This document shows, one piece after another, positions 9,532 to 19,295 of a stretch of 64,000 nucleotides of DNA. The position numbers were made by a program, and so were the translations under genes. Under the pieces are notes generated by a model. The model did not search any database and had not been told where the DNA came from. It saw nothing but the letters and a program-made list of their open reading frames with translations. The DNA comes from Actinomycetales bacterium JB111 (lineage in GTDB: Bacteria > Actinomycetota > Actinomycetes > Actinomycetales > Actinomycetaceae), in contig FUHX01000073.1 of assembly GCA_900163555.1 (NCBI GenBank), positions 1-64,000 on the forward strand. The letters are read 5' to 3'. How positions within the stretch are numbered: position 1 is the first letter of the stretch; each line of letters starts with the position of its first letter.

Positions 9532-10451
9532 GCCGCGTCGTGGCGGACGCGGCGAAGGTCCGCGTCCCCGCCACCTCCGCCAACCTCGGCCCGGGCTTCG
9601 ACTCCCTCGGCCTCGCCCTCGGCATCCACGACGACGTGACGGTGCGCGCGGGGACGAGCCCCGGCGCGAGCGTCGAGGTCACGGGCGAGGGTGCCGGCAC
9701 GCTGCCGACGGGGGAGGACCACCTCGTCGTCCGGGCGATCCGCATGGGCCTGGAGGCCGTGGGCGCCCCGCAGGTCGGGCTCTCCCTCAGCTGCGTCAAC
9801 CGGATCCCGCACGGCCGGGGCCTCGGCTCGTCCGCGGCCGCCTCCGTGGCCGGCCTGCTCGCCGCACGGGCCCTCGTCCCGCCCGCCGTGGCGCAGCCCG
9901 GCGGCCCGCTCGACGACGACGCGGTCCTCGCCCTGGCCACCGAGCTCGAGGGGCACCCGGACAACGCGGCGCCCGCGCTGCTCGGCGGCGCCACGGTGGC
10001 CTGGACGGACGACGAGCTCGGCCCGCGCGCCGCACGCCTCCGGCTCGACGAGTCCCTGCGCGTGACCGTGTTCGTCCCGGCGACCACGCTGTCCACCCGC
10101 CTCGCGCGCGGCGCGCTCCCCGCGACCGTCCCGCACGCCGTGGCGGCCCGCAACGCGGGCCGCGCCGCGCTGCTCGTCCACGCGCTCGGCGGCGCGCCGG
10201 AGCTCTTCCTGCCCGGCACGGTCGACGCCCTGCACCAGGAGGCCCGGCGGGACCAGATGCCGCAGACGCTGGCACTCGTCGACGCGCTCCGGGAACGGGG
10301 CGTCCCCGCCGTCGTCTCCGGGGCCGGACCGACGGTCCTCGCCTTCGCCACCCTCGGCGAGACGGAGGCCGCAGCGATCGCGGCCGACGGCTGGGACGTG
10401 CGCACCCCGGCGATCGACCTGACCGGCGCGACGGCGCGCGCGCTCGTCTGA
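9528..10451 (+). CDS. thrB: Homoserine kinase
   Basis: This 307-residue GHMP-family kinase phosphorylates homoserine and so supplies the substrate of ThrC. The N-terminus has the family pattern [16 protein letters not shown]. The ATP-binding glycine loop GRGLGSSAA is at 96-104, and a C-terminal [10 protein letters not shown] motif closes the fold. I chose GTG at 9528 because it gives the canonical N-terminus and a 4-base overlap with thrC. It is the last gene of the hom-thrC-thrB operon. Confidence 0.96.
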   Translation: MSRVVADAAKVRVPATSANLGPGFDSLGLALGIHDDVTVRAGTSPGASVEVTGEGAGTLPTGEDHLVVRAIRMGLEAVGAPQVGLSLSCVNRIPHGRGLGSSAAASVAGLLAARALVPPAVAQPGGPLDDDAVLALATELEGHPDNAAPALLGGATVAWTDDELGPRAARLRLDESLRVTVFVPATTLSTRLARGALPATVPHAVAARNAGRAALLVHALGGAPELFLPGTVDALHQEARRDQMPQTLALVDALRERGVPAVVSGAGPTVLAFATLGETEAAAIAADGWDVRTPAIDLTGATARALV

Positions 10452-10772
10452 ACCGCCGCTCCTCGCCTCGCGCGCCGGCCCCGGCCGCGCGGGCGGAGCC
10501 AGGACGGGTGGCCGCGGCGGGCAGAACTCCCCGACGCGCAGGCGTACCTCACACCTCCTCGCCCGTGATTGCTGGTAACATGTGGGCTACCGGAGTGGTC
10601 GTGGACGATCTCTTCGTTCCATCTCATCGCTTCGACGTGGACCTTCTCCGGTCAGCCTCCTCCTGCCGCCCTCCGGGCGAGACATGCACCAGGAGCGCAG
10701 TCCCCCTCCCGGCACCGAGCCGGTCTTGCAGCGTCCCGGCACGTCCGGACGCCAACCGAGGAAAGGCACCTC
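10452..10772 (+). promoter_or_regulatory. rho promoter and long 5' leader
   Basis: This is a 321-base gap. An extended -10 element (TGG then TAACAT, 10573-10581) is the best promoter candidate, with no clear -35. It would give a leader of about 185 bases. Inside it a frame from ATG 10684 runs to a TGA at 10774-10776 that overlaps the rho GTG by four bases. Its third-position GC (about 80 percent) is lower than in real genes here, so its coding status is doubtful. Long leaders fit the autogenous control known for rho in other bacteria. Confidence 0.5.
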
Positions 10773-12755
10773 GTGACAGACACCATCGACGCCGCCCGAC
10801 AGGGCGCGCTCACCACCCTCAAGCTGCCTGAGCTGCAGGCCATTGCGTCCCAGATGGGGCTCAAGGGCGTCGGCCGCATGCGCAAGGGTGACCTCATCGA
10901 GGCGATCCGTGCCGGCCGTTCCGGCTCCGCCTCCGCGCCGACGTCGGCGACGACGTCCGCGCCCGCACCGACCTCCGCCTCGACCTCCGCGGCCCCCGCC
11001 GCGTCGCAGGACGAGCCGGCCCCCGCGGCCGAGGCCCCCGCCTCCGACGCAGCAGCGGACCAGGGGCAGCCTCCGCGCCGCTCCCGCCGCGCCACCTCCT
11101 CGGCCAGCGCGCCGAGCACCTCCGACGCGCCGACCGGCGGCGACCAGCTGCCGGACCTCGGCATCCAGCTGCCGTCGCGGTCCGACGACGCCGGCCGGCC
11201 CGAGCAGTCCGCCCGCCAGAACCAGGGCCGCGCCGACGGCGCGCGCCGCCAGGGCGGGAACAACCAGGACAACGCCCGCCAGGGCAACAGCTCCCAGCAG
11301 GGTGGGGGCAACCAGGGCGGCAGCGCCCGGCAGTCCGGCTCCGCCGACCTCACGCTCGACGACCTCGGCGAGGCCGCCTCGCGCCGCCGGGACGGCGGCC
11401 AGGGCAACGCCCACCAGGGCGGCGGCCAGGGCGACGACGACGGCCAGGCCGGCGGACGCCGTCGTCGGGGCCGCGACCGGAACCGCAACCGGGACCGCCG
11501 TCGCGGTAACCGGGGCGGCCAGGGCCCGGGCGACGGCGCCGAGGAGATCGAGGTCTCCGAGGACGACGTCCTGCTCCCGGTCGCCGGCATCGTCGACATC
11601 CTCGACCAGTACGCGTTCGTGCGGACCTCCGGCTACCTGCCCGGCCCGAGCGACGTCTACGTGACGCTCAACCAGGTCAAGAAGTTCGGCCTGCGCCGCG
11701 GCGACGCCGTCACCGGCTCGATCCGCCAGCCCGGCGAGGACGGCCAGGGCACCGCGACCGTCGGCAAGGGCGGGCGCCGCCAGAAGTTCAACCCGCTGGT
11801 CCACCTCGAGACCATCAACGGCATGACGGTCGAGAAGGCGCGGCAGCGCAAGGAGTTCGGCAAGCTCACGCCGCTGTACCCCCAGGACCAGCTCCGGCTG
11901 GAGACCTCCCCGAAGGCCATCACGCCCCGCGTCATCGACCTCGTGTCGCCCGTCGGCAAGGGCCAGCGCGGACTCATCGTCTCGCCGCCCAAGGCCGGCA
12001 AGACCGTCATCATGCAGCAGATCGCCAACGCGATCGCGGTGAACAACCCGGAGGCGCACCTCATGGTCGTCCTCGTGGACGAGCGTCCCGAGGAGGTCAC
12101 CGACATGGAGCGTCTGGTCAAGGGCGAGGTCATCGCCTCGACCTTCGACCGGCCCGCCTCCGACCACACGGTCGTCGCGGAGCTCGCGATCGAGCGCGCC
12201 AAGCGCCTGGTCGAGCTCGGCCAGGACGTCGTCGTGCTGCTCGACTCGCTCACGCGGCTCTCCCGCGCGTACAACCTCGCCGCGCCGGCGTCCGGCCGCA
12301 TCCTCTCCGGTGGTGTCGACGCCGCGGCGCTCTACCCGCCGAAGAAGTTCTTCGGAGCCGCGCGCAACATCGAGCACGGCGGATCGCTCACGATCCTCGC
12401 CTCGGCGCTGGTGGAGACCGGCTCGAAGATGGACGAGGTCATCTTCGAGGAGTTCAAGGGCACCGGAAACATGGAGCTGCGGCTCTCCCGCCAGCTCGCG
12501 GACAAGCGGATCTTCCCGGCGGTCGACGTCAACGCGTCCGGCACGCGCCGCGAGGAGCTCCTCATGAGCCCCGAGGAGCTGAAGATCATGTGGAAGCTCC
12601 GCCGGGTCCTCGGCGCCCTGGACCTCAACCAGGCCTCGGACGTCCTGCTCGGCAAGCTGCGCGAGACGGAGTCCAACGCGGAGTTCCTCATGTCGGTCCA
12701 GAAGAACACCCCGACCACCTCGTCGAACGCCGAGCCGGAGTTCGCGATCCAGTAG
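10773..12755 (+). CDS. rho: Transcription termination factor Rho with a long disordered insert
   Basis: Rho is the hexameric RNA-dependent ATPase that ends transcription and silences unproductive RNA. This copy has 660 residues, against about 420 in E. coli. The N-terminal Rho_N helical domain spans about 1-50 ([15 protein letters not shown]). An insert at about 50-260 is first Ala/Ser/Pro-rich, then rich in Gly, Asn, Gln and Arg with a basic cluster near 232-245. The RNA-binding cold-shock fold begins near 262 ([16 protein letters not shown]). Walker A is SPPKAGKT at about 402-409, with the Walker B region [12 protein letters not shown]. The GTG start has GAGGAAAGG 9 bases upstream. Such inserts are known in actinobacterial Rho and add RNA-binding capacity. 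Confidence 0.96.
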   Translation: MTDTIDAARQGALTTLKLPELQAIASQMGLKGVGRMRKGDLIEAIRAGRSGSASAPTSATTSAPAPTSASTSAAPAASQDEPAPAAEAPASDAAADQGQPPRRSRRATSSASAPSTSDAPTGGDQLPDLGIQLPSRSDDAGRPEQSARQNQGRADGARRQGGNNQDNARQGNSSQQGGGNQGGSARQSGSADLTLDDLGEAASRRRDGGQGNAHQGGGQGDDDGQAGGRRRRGRDRNRNRDRRRGNRGGQGPGDGAEEIEVSEDDVLLPVAGIVDILDQYAFVRTSGYLPGPSDVYVTLNQVKKFGLRRGDAVTGSIRQPGEDGQGTATVGKGGRRQKFNPLVHLETINGMTVEKARQRKEFGKLTPLYPQDQLRLETSPKAITPRVIDLVSPVGKGQRGLIVSPPKAGKTVIMQQIANAIAVNNPEAHLMVVLVDERPEEVTDMERLVKGEVIASTFDRPASDHTVVAELAIERAKRLVELGQDVVVLLDSLTRLSRAYNLAAPASGRILSGGVDAAALYPPKKFFGAARNIEHGGSLTILASALVETGSKMDEVIFEEFKGTGNMELRLSRQLADKRIFPAVDVNASGTRREELLMSPEELKIMWKLRRVLGALDLNQASDVLLGKLRETESNAEFLMSVQKNTPTTSSNAEPEFAIQ

Positions 12756-12776
12756 CGCTCCCGCGACGCACGTCAC

Positions 12777-12804
12777 CGCGGGCGGGCTGTTCGGCCCGCC
12801 CGCG
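12777..12804 (+). terminator. Hairpin after rho
   Basis: A perfect 11-base-pair stem (CGCGGGCGGGC) with a TGTTCG loop begins 22 bases after the rho stop. There is no U-tract. It probably marks the end of the rho message. Confidence 0.6.
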
Positions 12805-12891
12805 ACCTGGCAGAATCTTCCCTCGGCCTCCGGTTCACGCCCGGCACCAGTCGCGGCGACCCGGTCCGCCTTCTATCCCCAGGAGAGTTCC

Positions 12892-13110
12892 ATGAAGCAG
12901 GGCATTCACCCCGAGTACGTCACCACGCAGGTGACGTGCACGTGCGGCAACACCTTCACCACGCGGTCGACGGCCACGAGCGGCCAGATCAGCGTCGAGG
13001 TGTGCTCCGCGTGCCACCCGTTCTACACGGGCAAGCAGAAGATCCTCGACACCGGTGGCCGCGTGGCCCGCTTCGAGGCCCGCTACGGCAAGCGCAAGGC
13101 CGGCAACTAG
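12892..13110 (+). CDS. rpmE: 50S ribosomal protein L31, zinc-binding form
   Basis: This 72-residue ribosomal protein belongs to the large subunit. Four cysteines (16, 18, 38, 41), in TCTCGN and [12 protein letters not shown], form the zinc site that marks the zinc-containing C+ type, as opposed to the zinc-free paralogue expressed under zinc starvation. The ATG has an AGGAGAG site 6 bases upstream. It lies between rho and prfA, as in most actinobacteria, and a strong hairpin follows it. Confidence 0.96.
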   Translation: MKQGIHPEYVTTQVTCTCGNTFTTRSTATSGQISVEVCSACHPFYTGKQKILDTGGRVARFEARYGKRKAGN

Positions 13111-13119
13111 CTTCCTCAC

Positions 13120-13163
13120 GACGCCGGTGACGGCGCCGCACCCGCGGCGCCGTCACCGGCGTC
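13120..13163 (+). terminator. Strong terminator after rpmE
   Basis: A perfect 20-base-pair stem (arms 13120-13139 and 13144-13163) with an ACCC loop is followed by TTGTCGTAT. It separates rpmE from prfA and is one of the longest perfect stems in the window. Confidence 0.8.
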
Positions 13164-13215
13164 TTGTCGTATCCCCCTCCGCGCCCGCGCGGGTCCCTCC
13201 CAGCCGAAGGCCACG

Positions 13216-14325
13216 ATGACCACCTCTGAGTTCTCCGACGCCCTCGCCCCCCTGCTCGCGGAGCACGCCGAGATCGAGGGCAAGCTCGCCGACCCGGCGA
13301 TCCACGCCGACGCCGGGAGGGCCCGCTCGCTCGGCCGGCGCTACGCCGAGCTCGGCCGGGTCGCGCAGGCCGCCGCCGCGCACAGCACGGTGCTGGGGGA
13401 GATCGAGGCGGCGGGCGAGCTGCTCGAGATCTCCGAGGGCGAGGAGGCCGACCAGATGCGCGAGGAGATCGAGCGGCTGGACGGCGAGCTCGCCGCCGCC
13501 ACCGAGCGCCTGCGCGACGTGCTGCTCCCGCGGGACCCGGACGACTCCCGCGACGTCATCCTCGAGATCAAGGCCGGCGAGGGCGGCGACGAGTCCGCGC
13601 TGTTCGCCGGCGACCTGCTGCGCATGTACACGCGCTACGCCGAGCGCCGCGGCTGGCAGACGCAGGTCCTGTCGACGACCGAGACCGGCCTCGGCGGCAT
13701 CAAGGACGTCGCCCTGTCCGTGCGCACGAAGGGCGACGTCGCCCCCGAGGACGGCGCGTGGGCGTCGCTGAAGTACGAGGGCGGCGTCCACCGCGTCCAG
13801 CGCGTGCCCGTCACTGAGTCCGCCGGCCGGATCCACACCTCCGCCGCAGGCGTCCTCGTGCTGCCGGAGGTCGACGACCCGGGCGAGCTCGAGATCGATC
13901 CGAACGACCTGCGCATCGACGTCTACCGGTCCTCCGGCCCCGGCGGCCAGTCCGTCAACACGACCGACTCGGCCGTGCGGATCACGCACGAGCCGACCGG
14001 CATCGTCGTGTCCATGCAGGACGAGAAGAGCCAGCTGCAGAACCGCGAGGCCGCGATGCGCGTGCTGCGGGCGCGGCTGCTCGCCGACCGCCAGGCCAAG
14101 CTCGAGGCCGAGGCGGCGGACGCCCGGCACTCCCAGGTGCGCACGGTCGACCGCTCCGAGCGGATCCGCACCTACAACTTCCCCGAGAACCGCATCGCTG
14201 ACCACCGCACCGGGTTCAAGGCCTACAACCTCGACGCCGTCCTCGACGGCGACCTCGGCCCCGTCATCGCGTCCGCCGTCGAGAAGGACGAGGCCGCCCG
14301 GCTGGCCGCGGCCGGCGAGCAGTGA
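13216..14325 (+). CDS. prfA: Peptide chain release factor 1
   Basis: RF1 reads UAA and UAG stop codons and releases the nascent chain. This copy has 369 residues. The peptidyl-tRNA hydrolysis motif GGQ is at 243-245 ([10 protein letters not shown]), and the codon-recognition region has the RF1-type pattern [10 protein letters not shown]. The ATG start follows CAGCCGAAGGCC. The stop overlaps prmC, whose product methylates the GGQ glutamine, so enzyme and substrate are co-translated. Confidence 0.97.
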   Translation: MTTSEFSDALAPLLAEHAEIEGKLADPAIHADAGRARSLGRRYAELGRVAQAAAAHSTVLGEIEAAGELLEISEGEEADQMREEIERLDGELAAATERLRDVLLPRDPDDSRDVILEIKAGEGGDESALFAGDLLRMYTRYAERRGWQTQVLSTTETGLGGIKDVALSVRTKGDVAPEDGAWASLKYEGGVHRVQRVPVTESAGRIHTSAAGVLVLPEVDDPGELEIDPNDLRIDVYRSSGPGGQSVNTTDSAVRITHEPTGIVVSMQDEKSQLQNREAAMRVLRARLLADRQAKLEAEAADARHSQVRTVDRSERIRTYNFPENRIADHRTGFKAYNLDAVLDGDLGPVIASAVEKDEAARLAAAGEQ

Positions 14326-15230
14326 CACAGCCCGGGGCGGCCGCGCCGCCCAGCTGGCGCGCGGCGGTGGCCGGCGCGTCCTCCCTCCTCGCCTCGGCGG
14401 GCGTGCCGAGTCCCGACGTCGACGCCCGGCTCCTCGCCGAGCATGTCGCGGGCGTCTCGCCGCTGCTCCTCGCGCCGGAACCGAGCGCGGACCAGCTCGG
14501 CGAGCTCGCGCACCTGGTCGAGCGCCGCTGCTCCCGGGAGCCGCTCCAGCACATCACCGGCGTCATGCACTTCCGGCACCTCGCCCTCGCCGCCGGCCCC
14601 GGCGCGTTCGTCGTCCGCCCGGAGACCGAGCTCGTGGCCGGCGCCGCCATCGACGCCGCGCGGGCCGTGGCCGCCGGCGGGCGGGCGCCGGTCGTGGTCG
14701 ACCTGTGCACCGGGTCCGGCGCGATCGCGCTGGCCGTCGCCACGGAGGTGCCGGCCGCGCGCGTGCACGCCGTCGAGCTCTCGCCCCGCGCCCACGCGAT
14801 CGCCGCGGCGAACGTGGCCGCGGTCGCGCCGGGCGTGCGCCTCGTCCTCGGGGACGCGACCATCGCGCTGCCCGACCTCGTCGGCCGCTGCGACGTCGTC
14901 GTGACGAACCCGCCGTACGTCCCGACCGACGCCGTGCCGAGGGACGTCGAGGTGCGCGAGCACGACCCCGACCTCGCGCTCTACGGCGGGGGAGACGACG
15001 GCCTGGACGTCCCGCGCCGGATCCTCGCCCGCGCGGCCGCCCTGGCGGCCCCGGGCGGCCTGGTGATCATGGAGCACGCCGAGACCCAGGGGGCCGCGCT
15101 GCGCGAGCACGCGACCGCCGTCGGGCTGCTTGCGCCCGCCACGCACCGGGACCTGACCGGTCGGGAGCGGTACCTCGCGGCGGCGGCGCCCGCGGTCCGC
15201 GGCCGGGGCGTGGAACACTGCGGGACGTGA
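14322..15230 (+). CDS. prmC: Peptide chain release factor N5-glutamine methyltransferase
   Basis: This 302-residue SAM-dependent methyltransferase methylates the GGQ glutamine of RF1 and RF2. The helical N-terminal domain is followed by a Rossmann domain with the SAM motif [10 protein letters not shown]. The substrate glutamine-binding motif NPPY is at 196-199. The start GTG overlaps the prfA stop by four bases and the stop TGA overlaps the next gene by four bases, so prfA-prmC-tsaC-wecA is one tightly packed operon. Confidence 0.95.
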   Translation: MTQPGAAAPPSWRAAVAGASSLLASAGVPSPDVDARLLAEHVAGVSPLLLAPEPSADQLGELAHLVERRCSREPLQHITGVMHFRHLALAAGPGAFVVRPETELVAGAAIDAARAVAAGGRAPVVVDLCTGSGAIALAVATEVPAARVHAVELSPRAHAIAAANVAAVAPGVRLVLGDATIALPDLVGRCDVVVTNPPYVPTDAVPRDVEVREHDPDLALYGGGDDGLDVPRRILARAAALAAPGGLVIMEHAETQGAALREHATAVGLLAPATHRDLTGRERYLAAAAPAVRGRGVEHCGT

Positions 15231-15880
15231 CCGTGTATCCGACCCGCGAGGGCGAGAGCGCCGAGGGCGTCGAGGCGGCGGTCGCCGCCCTCGGCCGCGG
15301 CGCGCTCGTCGTCCTCCCGACCGACACCGTCTACGGCGTGGCGGCCAACGCCTTCGACGCCGCGGCGGTCGAGGTCCTCCAGGCTGCCAAGGGGCGTGGC
15401 CGCGACAAGCCGCCGCCCGTCCTCGTCGGCAGCCTTCACGTGCTCGACGCCCTCGCGACCGACCTGTCCGACGCGGCCCGGGCGCTGGCGGAGGCGTTCT
15501 GGCCCGGGGGGCTCACCCTGGTGGCCCGCGCCCAGCCCGCGCTCAGCTGGGACCTCGGGGAGACCCGGGGCACCGTCGGGCTCCGGATGCCGGACCACCC
15601 GGTCGCGCTCGACGTCCTGCGGCGCTTCGGCCCGACCGCGGTCACGTCCGCGAACCGCACGGGCGAGCCCGCGCCGTCGACCTGCGACGGCGCCCGCGAG
15701 CAGCTCGGAGGATCCGTCGCCGTCTACCTCGACGCCGGTGAGGTCGGCGGGGGAGTGGCCTCCACCGTCCTCGACGTCACCGGTCCGACCGTGCGCGTCC
15801 TGCGCGAGGGGGCGATCTCGCGCGAGGAGCTGGCGACGATCGTGCCGGAGCTCGGCGAGGGGCACGCCGCCACGCCATGA
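15227..15880 (+). CDS. tsaC: Threonylcarbamoyl-AMP synthase
   Basis: This 217-residue YrdC/Sua5-type enzyme makes threonylcarbamoyl-AMP from threonine, bicarbonate and ATP for the t6A37 modification of ANN-decoding tRNAs. Visible motifs are PTDTVYGVA near the N-terminus, the KGRGRDKPP loop, TVGLRMPDHP and the ATP-binding SANRTGEPA. It lacks the C-terminal Sua5 domain, so it is the short TsaC form. I chose GTG at 15227 because it gives the normal family length and a 4-base overlap with prmC. Confidence 0.93.
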   Translation: MTVYPTREGESAEGVEAAVAALGRGALVVLPTDTVYGVAANAFDAAAVEVLQAAKGRGRDKPPPVLVGSLHVLDALATDLSDAARALAEAFWPGGLTLVARAQPALSWDLGETRGTVGLRMPDHPVALDVLRRFGPTAVTSANRTGEPAPSTCDGAREQLGGSVAVYLDAGEVGGGVASTVLDVTGPTVRVLREGAISREELATIVPELGEGHAATP

Positions 15881-16983
15881 GGACGTACCTGCTCGTCGCG
15901 GTGATCGCCGCGGTCGTCACCTATCTCCTGACGCCGGTCGTCCGGCGGGTGGCGATCTCGGTCGGTGCGCTCACCGCCGTGCGGACCCGGGACGTGCACG
16001 CCGTGCCGACCCCGAGGCTGGGCGGGCTCGCGATGGTGGCAGGATTCGCCGCGGCCATGCTGCTGGCGTCGCAGATCCCCTTCCTCGACGCCGTGTTCTC
16101 CCAGTCCTCCCAGGCGTGGGGGGTGCTGCTCGGCGGGGTCGTCATCGCGCTCATCGGCGCGGCGGACGACGTCTGGGACCTCGACTGGATGACGAAGCTC
16201 GCCGGCCAGTTCCTCGCCGCGGGGCTCATGGCCTGGCAGGGCGTCCAGCTCATCACCTTCCCGGTCTTCGGGCTGACGATCGGGTCGTCGGGCTTCTCGC
16301 TCGTCGTCACGGTGCTGGCGGTCGTCGTCGTCGTGAACGCGGTGAACTTCGTCGACGGGCTCGACGGCCTGGCCGCCGGGATGATCCTCATCGGCGGCGG
16401 CTCGTTCTTCCTGTTCACCTACCTCCTCACGCGCGACGCCTCGCCCGGGAACTACGCGAACGTCGCCTCCGCCGTGCTGGCCGCACTCGCCGGCGCGTGC
16501 CTCGGGTTCCTGCCGCACAACCTGCACCCGGCGCGCATCTTCATGGGGGACTCCGGCGCGATGTTCCTCGGCCTCACCCTCGCGGGCGCGGCCGTCATCG
16601 TCACCGGCCAGATCGACCCGGCCGCGCTGTCGACCTCGCGGGCGCTGCCCGCGTTCGTCCCGATCCTCATCCCGGTCGCCGTGCTCGCCGTGCCTCTCGT
16701 GGAGATCGTGACGTCCGTCGTCAGACGGGTCGCCGACGGCCGCTCGCCCTTCGACGCCGACGCCAAGCACCTGCACCACCGCCTCCTCCGGCTCGGGCAC
16801 AGTCACCGGGCCGCGGTGGGCATCCTCCATCTGTGGACGGCCGTGCTCTCCCTGACGGCCGTCTCCCTCGCCTTCTTCCCGCCCACCAGGGTGGCGATCG
16901 GGTTCGGCCTCGCCGCCCTCGTCTCCCTGGTGCTCACCGCCCGGCTGCTCCCCACGCAGCGCAGAACCTCAAGCCCGGAGTAG
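15877..16983 (+). CDS. Undecaprenyl-phosphate N-acetylhexosaminyl-1-phosphate transferase (WecA/TagO type)
   Basis: This integral membrane enzyme of 368 residues has about ten to eleven hydrophobic segments. It transfers a sugar-1-phosphate to undecaprenyl phosphate and so starts a cell-wall polysaccharide or linkage unit. Family motifs are all visible: the cytoplasmic VPTPRLGG loop, the metal-binding pair GAADDVWDL, NFVDGLDGLAAG, GDSGAMFLG and the HIHH-type loop KHLHHRLLRLGHSH. In mycobacteria the equivalent gene (wecA/rfe) also lies just upstream of the ATP synthase genes. The ATG overlaps the tsaC stop (ATGA). Confidence 0.92.
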   Translation: MRTYLLVAVIAAVVTYLLTPVVRRVAISVGALTAVRTRDVHAVPTPRLGGLAMVAGFAAAMLLASQIPFLDAVFSQSSQAWGVLLGGVVIALIGAADDVWDLDWMTKLAGQFLAAGLMAWQGVQLITFPVFGLTIGSSGFSLVVTVLAVVVVVNAVNFVDGLDGLAAGMILIGGGSFFLFTYLLTRDASPGNYANVASAVLAALAGACLGFLPHNLHPARIFMGDSGAMFLGLTLAGAAVIVTGQIDPAALSTSRALPAFVPILIPVAVLAVPLVEIVTSVVRRVADGRSPFDADAKHLHHRLLRLGHSHRAAVGILHLWTAVLSLTAVSLAFFPPTRVAIGFGLAALVSLVLTARLLPTQRRTSSPE

Positions 16984-16987
16984 TGCC

Positions 16988-17440
16988 GTGACGACATCCC
17001 CGCAGGACCCCAGCCCGAAGCCGGCCGACCCGAACGCCCCCGCGCTGCCGTCCGAGCTCTTCACGAGGATCCTCGTCCGCCTGGCGGTCTTCCTCGTCGC
17101 CGTGGCGGCGGGATCCATCGGCATCGGGCTCGCCGTGGACGGCATGCGGGGCCTGTGGGGCGCCCTCATCGGCACGGGCCTGGCCGCGCTGTTCGCGGTG
17201 ACGACCGTCGTCGCCGTGCGCACGGCCGCCAAGCGCCCCATGGACCTCATGGTCATCGCGGTGATGGGCTCCTGGCTGCTGAAGATGGTCCTCGTCCTGC
17301 TCGTCATCGTGGCGATCAAGGACGCGGACTTCTACCACCGGGGCGTCATGTTCGGCGCGACGGCGGTCGCCGTCGTCGGCTCCGTCCTCATCGACCTGCA
17401 GACGGTCGCCACCGCGCGGATCCCGAACGTCCGTCCCTGA
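16988..17440 (+). CDS. atpI: AtpI-like membrane protein
   Basis: This 150-residue protein has four predicted membrane segments (about 30-49, 54-75, 87-109 and 117-137) after a Pro-rich cytoplasmic start. Its position directly ahead of atpB, its size and its four-helix layout fit AtpI, the poorly conserved assembly and magnesium-related protein of ATP synthase operons. The sequence itself carries no diagnostic motif, so the name rests mainly on context. The GTG is four bases after the wecA stop. Confidence 0.75.
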   Translation: MTTSPQDPSPKPADPNAPALPSELFTRILVRLAVFLVAVAAGSIGIGLAVDGMRGLWGALIGTGLAALFAVTTVVAVRTAAKRPMDLMVIAVMGSWLLKMVLVLLVIVAIKDADFYHRGVMFGATAVAVVGSVLIDLQTVATARIPNVRP

Positions 17441-17518
17441 CGGGATCGCACGGGTTTCGTGTGAGGCGCCTCGCACGTCCGGCCGCTGAGACGTGACGGA
17501 CGGGGCCTGTGGGTGCGT

Positions 17519-17524
17519 TAGTCT
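17519..17524 (+). promoter_or_regulatory. Probable -10 box of the atpBEFHAGDC operon
   Basis: TAGTCT matches TANNNT and lies 78 bases before the atpB start in a 162-base gap. No good -35 is visible. Some readthrough from atpI is also possible. Confidence 0.45.
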
Positions 17525-17602
17525 GTGCGAGTCGGCAGGAACCGAGGAAGCGCTCGGCTTACCCGCAGACCCGCCGCCCACGAACACCCAGGGAGACGAC
17601 CT

Positions 17603-18430
17603 GTGCTGAATGCGCTGACGACCGCTGCGACCGGTGCGACGATCCGCATCGTCACCGCGGACTCCGAGGGCTGGCACGCCCCTGGGCTCGGCGAGTTCTT
17701 CCCGCCCGCGATCCTGTTCGAGGGCACGCCCTTCGAGATCAACCGCATCACGATCGTCCGGCTCGTCGCCGCGGTCGCGGTCTTCCTCGTCATGTGGCTC
17801 GGCACGCGCAAGCTCAAGCTGGTTCCCGGCCGCGGTCAGTCGATGCTCGAGCTCCTCATGGACTTCATCCGCAAGAACATCGCGGTCGACACGCTCGGCG
17901 AGCGGCTCGGCAAGAAGTACACGCCGATGCTGGCGGTCATCTTCATCGGCATCCTGTTCCTCAACCTCACCGGCGTGATCCCGTTCCTCAACATCGCGGG
18001 AACCTCGGTGGTCGGGCTGCCGCTCGTCTTCGCGATCATCGCGTACATCGCGTTCATCGGGGCGGGCATCAAGGAGCAGGGGACCGGCAAGTTCTTCCAC
18101 AGCCAGCTCTTCCCCGCGGGCGTGCCGAAGGTCCTGTACGTCATCCTCACGCCGATCGAGTTCATCTCGACCTTCATCCTGCGGCCGGCCACGCTGACGA
18201 TCCGACTCCTCGCGAACGTCATGTCGGGGCACATCCTGCTCGTGCTGTGCTTCTCGGCCACGCACTACCTGTTCTTCCAGGCCAGCGGCGCGATGGCGGG
18301 CATCGGGGCCCTCACCCTGGTCGGCGGGCTGCTGTTCACCGTGTTCGAGCTCTTCATCGCCTTCCTCCAGGCCTACATCTTCGCGCTGCTGTCCGCGGTG
18401 TACATCCAGCTGTCGACGTCCGCGCACTGA
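17603..18430 (+). CDS. atpB: ATP synthase Fo subunit a
   Basis: This 275-residue polytopic membrane protein forms the two proton half-channels against the c-ring. The essential arginine is Arg201 in LTIRLLANVMSGH, and the last helices carry the family pattern FELFIAFLQAYIFALLS. The GTG start has GGGAGA a few bases upstream. Other in-frame starts upstream would add an Arg-rich stretch unlike the family. It is the first gene of the operon atpB-E-F-H-A-G-D-C. Confidence 0.97.
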   Translation: MLNALTTAATGATIRIVTADSEGWHAPGLGEFFPPAILFEGTPFEINRITIVRLVAAVAVFLVMWLGTRKLKLVPGRGQSMLELLMDFIRKNIAVDTLGERLGKKYTPMLAVIFIGILFLNLTGVIPFLNIAGTSVVGLPLVFAIIAYIAFIGAGIKEQGTGKFFHSQLFPAGVPKVLYVILTPIEFISTFILRPATLTIRLLANVMSGHILLVLCFSATHYLFFQASGAMAGIGALTLVGGLLFTVFELFIAFLQAYIFALLSAVYIQLSTSAH

Positions 18431-18436
18431 GCCTGA

Positions 18437-18717
<281 letters not shown>

Positions 18718-18718
<1 letters not shown>

Positions 18719-19290
18719 TGGTGGCCAGCGGCTCCGTTGTCGCGGAGAACGTGCCGCAGGGGTATGAGCTGCTCCTGCCGGCCGTGTACGACATCATCTG
18801 GTCGCTGGTCGTCGTCGCCATCATCGCCTTCGCTGTCGTCAAGTGGGGCGTGCCCCGACTGACCGGCATCCTCGACGAACGCGCCGAGAAGATCTCCGAC
18901 GGCCTCAAGCAGGCGGAGAACGCCGAGGCGATGCTCGCCGAGGCCGAGGAGCGCACCGGCGCCGAGCTTGCCGAGGCGCGTCGCGAGGCCGCGGGCATCC
19001 GCGAGCGCGCGAACGCGCAGGGCAAGGAGCTCGTCGACGACGCACGCCGGCGCGCCGGCGAGGAGGCGGAGCGGACCACCGCGGCCGCCGAGCGTCAGAT
19101 CGAGGCCGAGCGCCGTCAGGCCGCGCAGTCCCTGCGCGGCGACGTCGGCAGCCTGGCCGTCGAGCTGGCCTCGCGGATCGTCGGGGAGTCGCTCGCCGAC
19201 TCCGCCGCACAGTCCCGCGTGGTCGACCGCTTCCTCGACGAGCTCGAGGCGCGTCAGACCACGCAGTCCACCACGACGTCGGAGGCCTGA
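18718..19290 (+). CDS. atpF: ATP synthase Fo subunit b
   Basis: This 190-residue peripheral-stalk subunit has one N-terminal membrane helix at about 20-42 (DIIWSLVVVAIIAFAVV). A long charged Ala/Glu/Arg-rich coiled-coil follows and links Fo to F1 through the delta subunit. The ATG shares one base with the atpE stop, and an in-frame alternative GTG lies one codon later. This is the ordinary unfused form. Mycobacteria differ in having a b-delta fusion in addition. Confidence 0.95.
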
Positions 19291-19295
19291 GCAGC

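Noticed and set aside
12936-13130. A second small gene overlapping rpmE in another frame
   Set aside because: It is a His/Arg-rich shadow frame of rpmE with no ribosome binding site.
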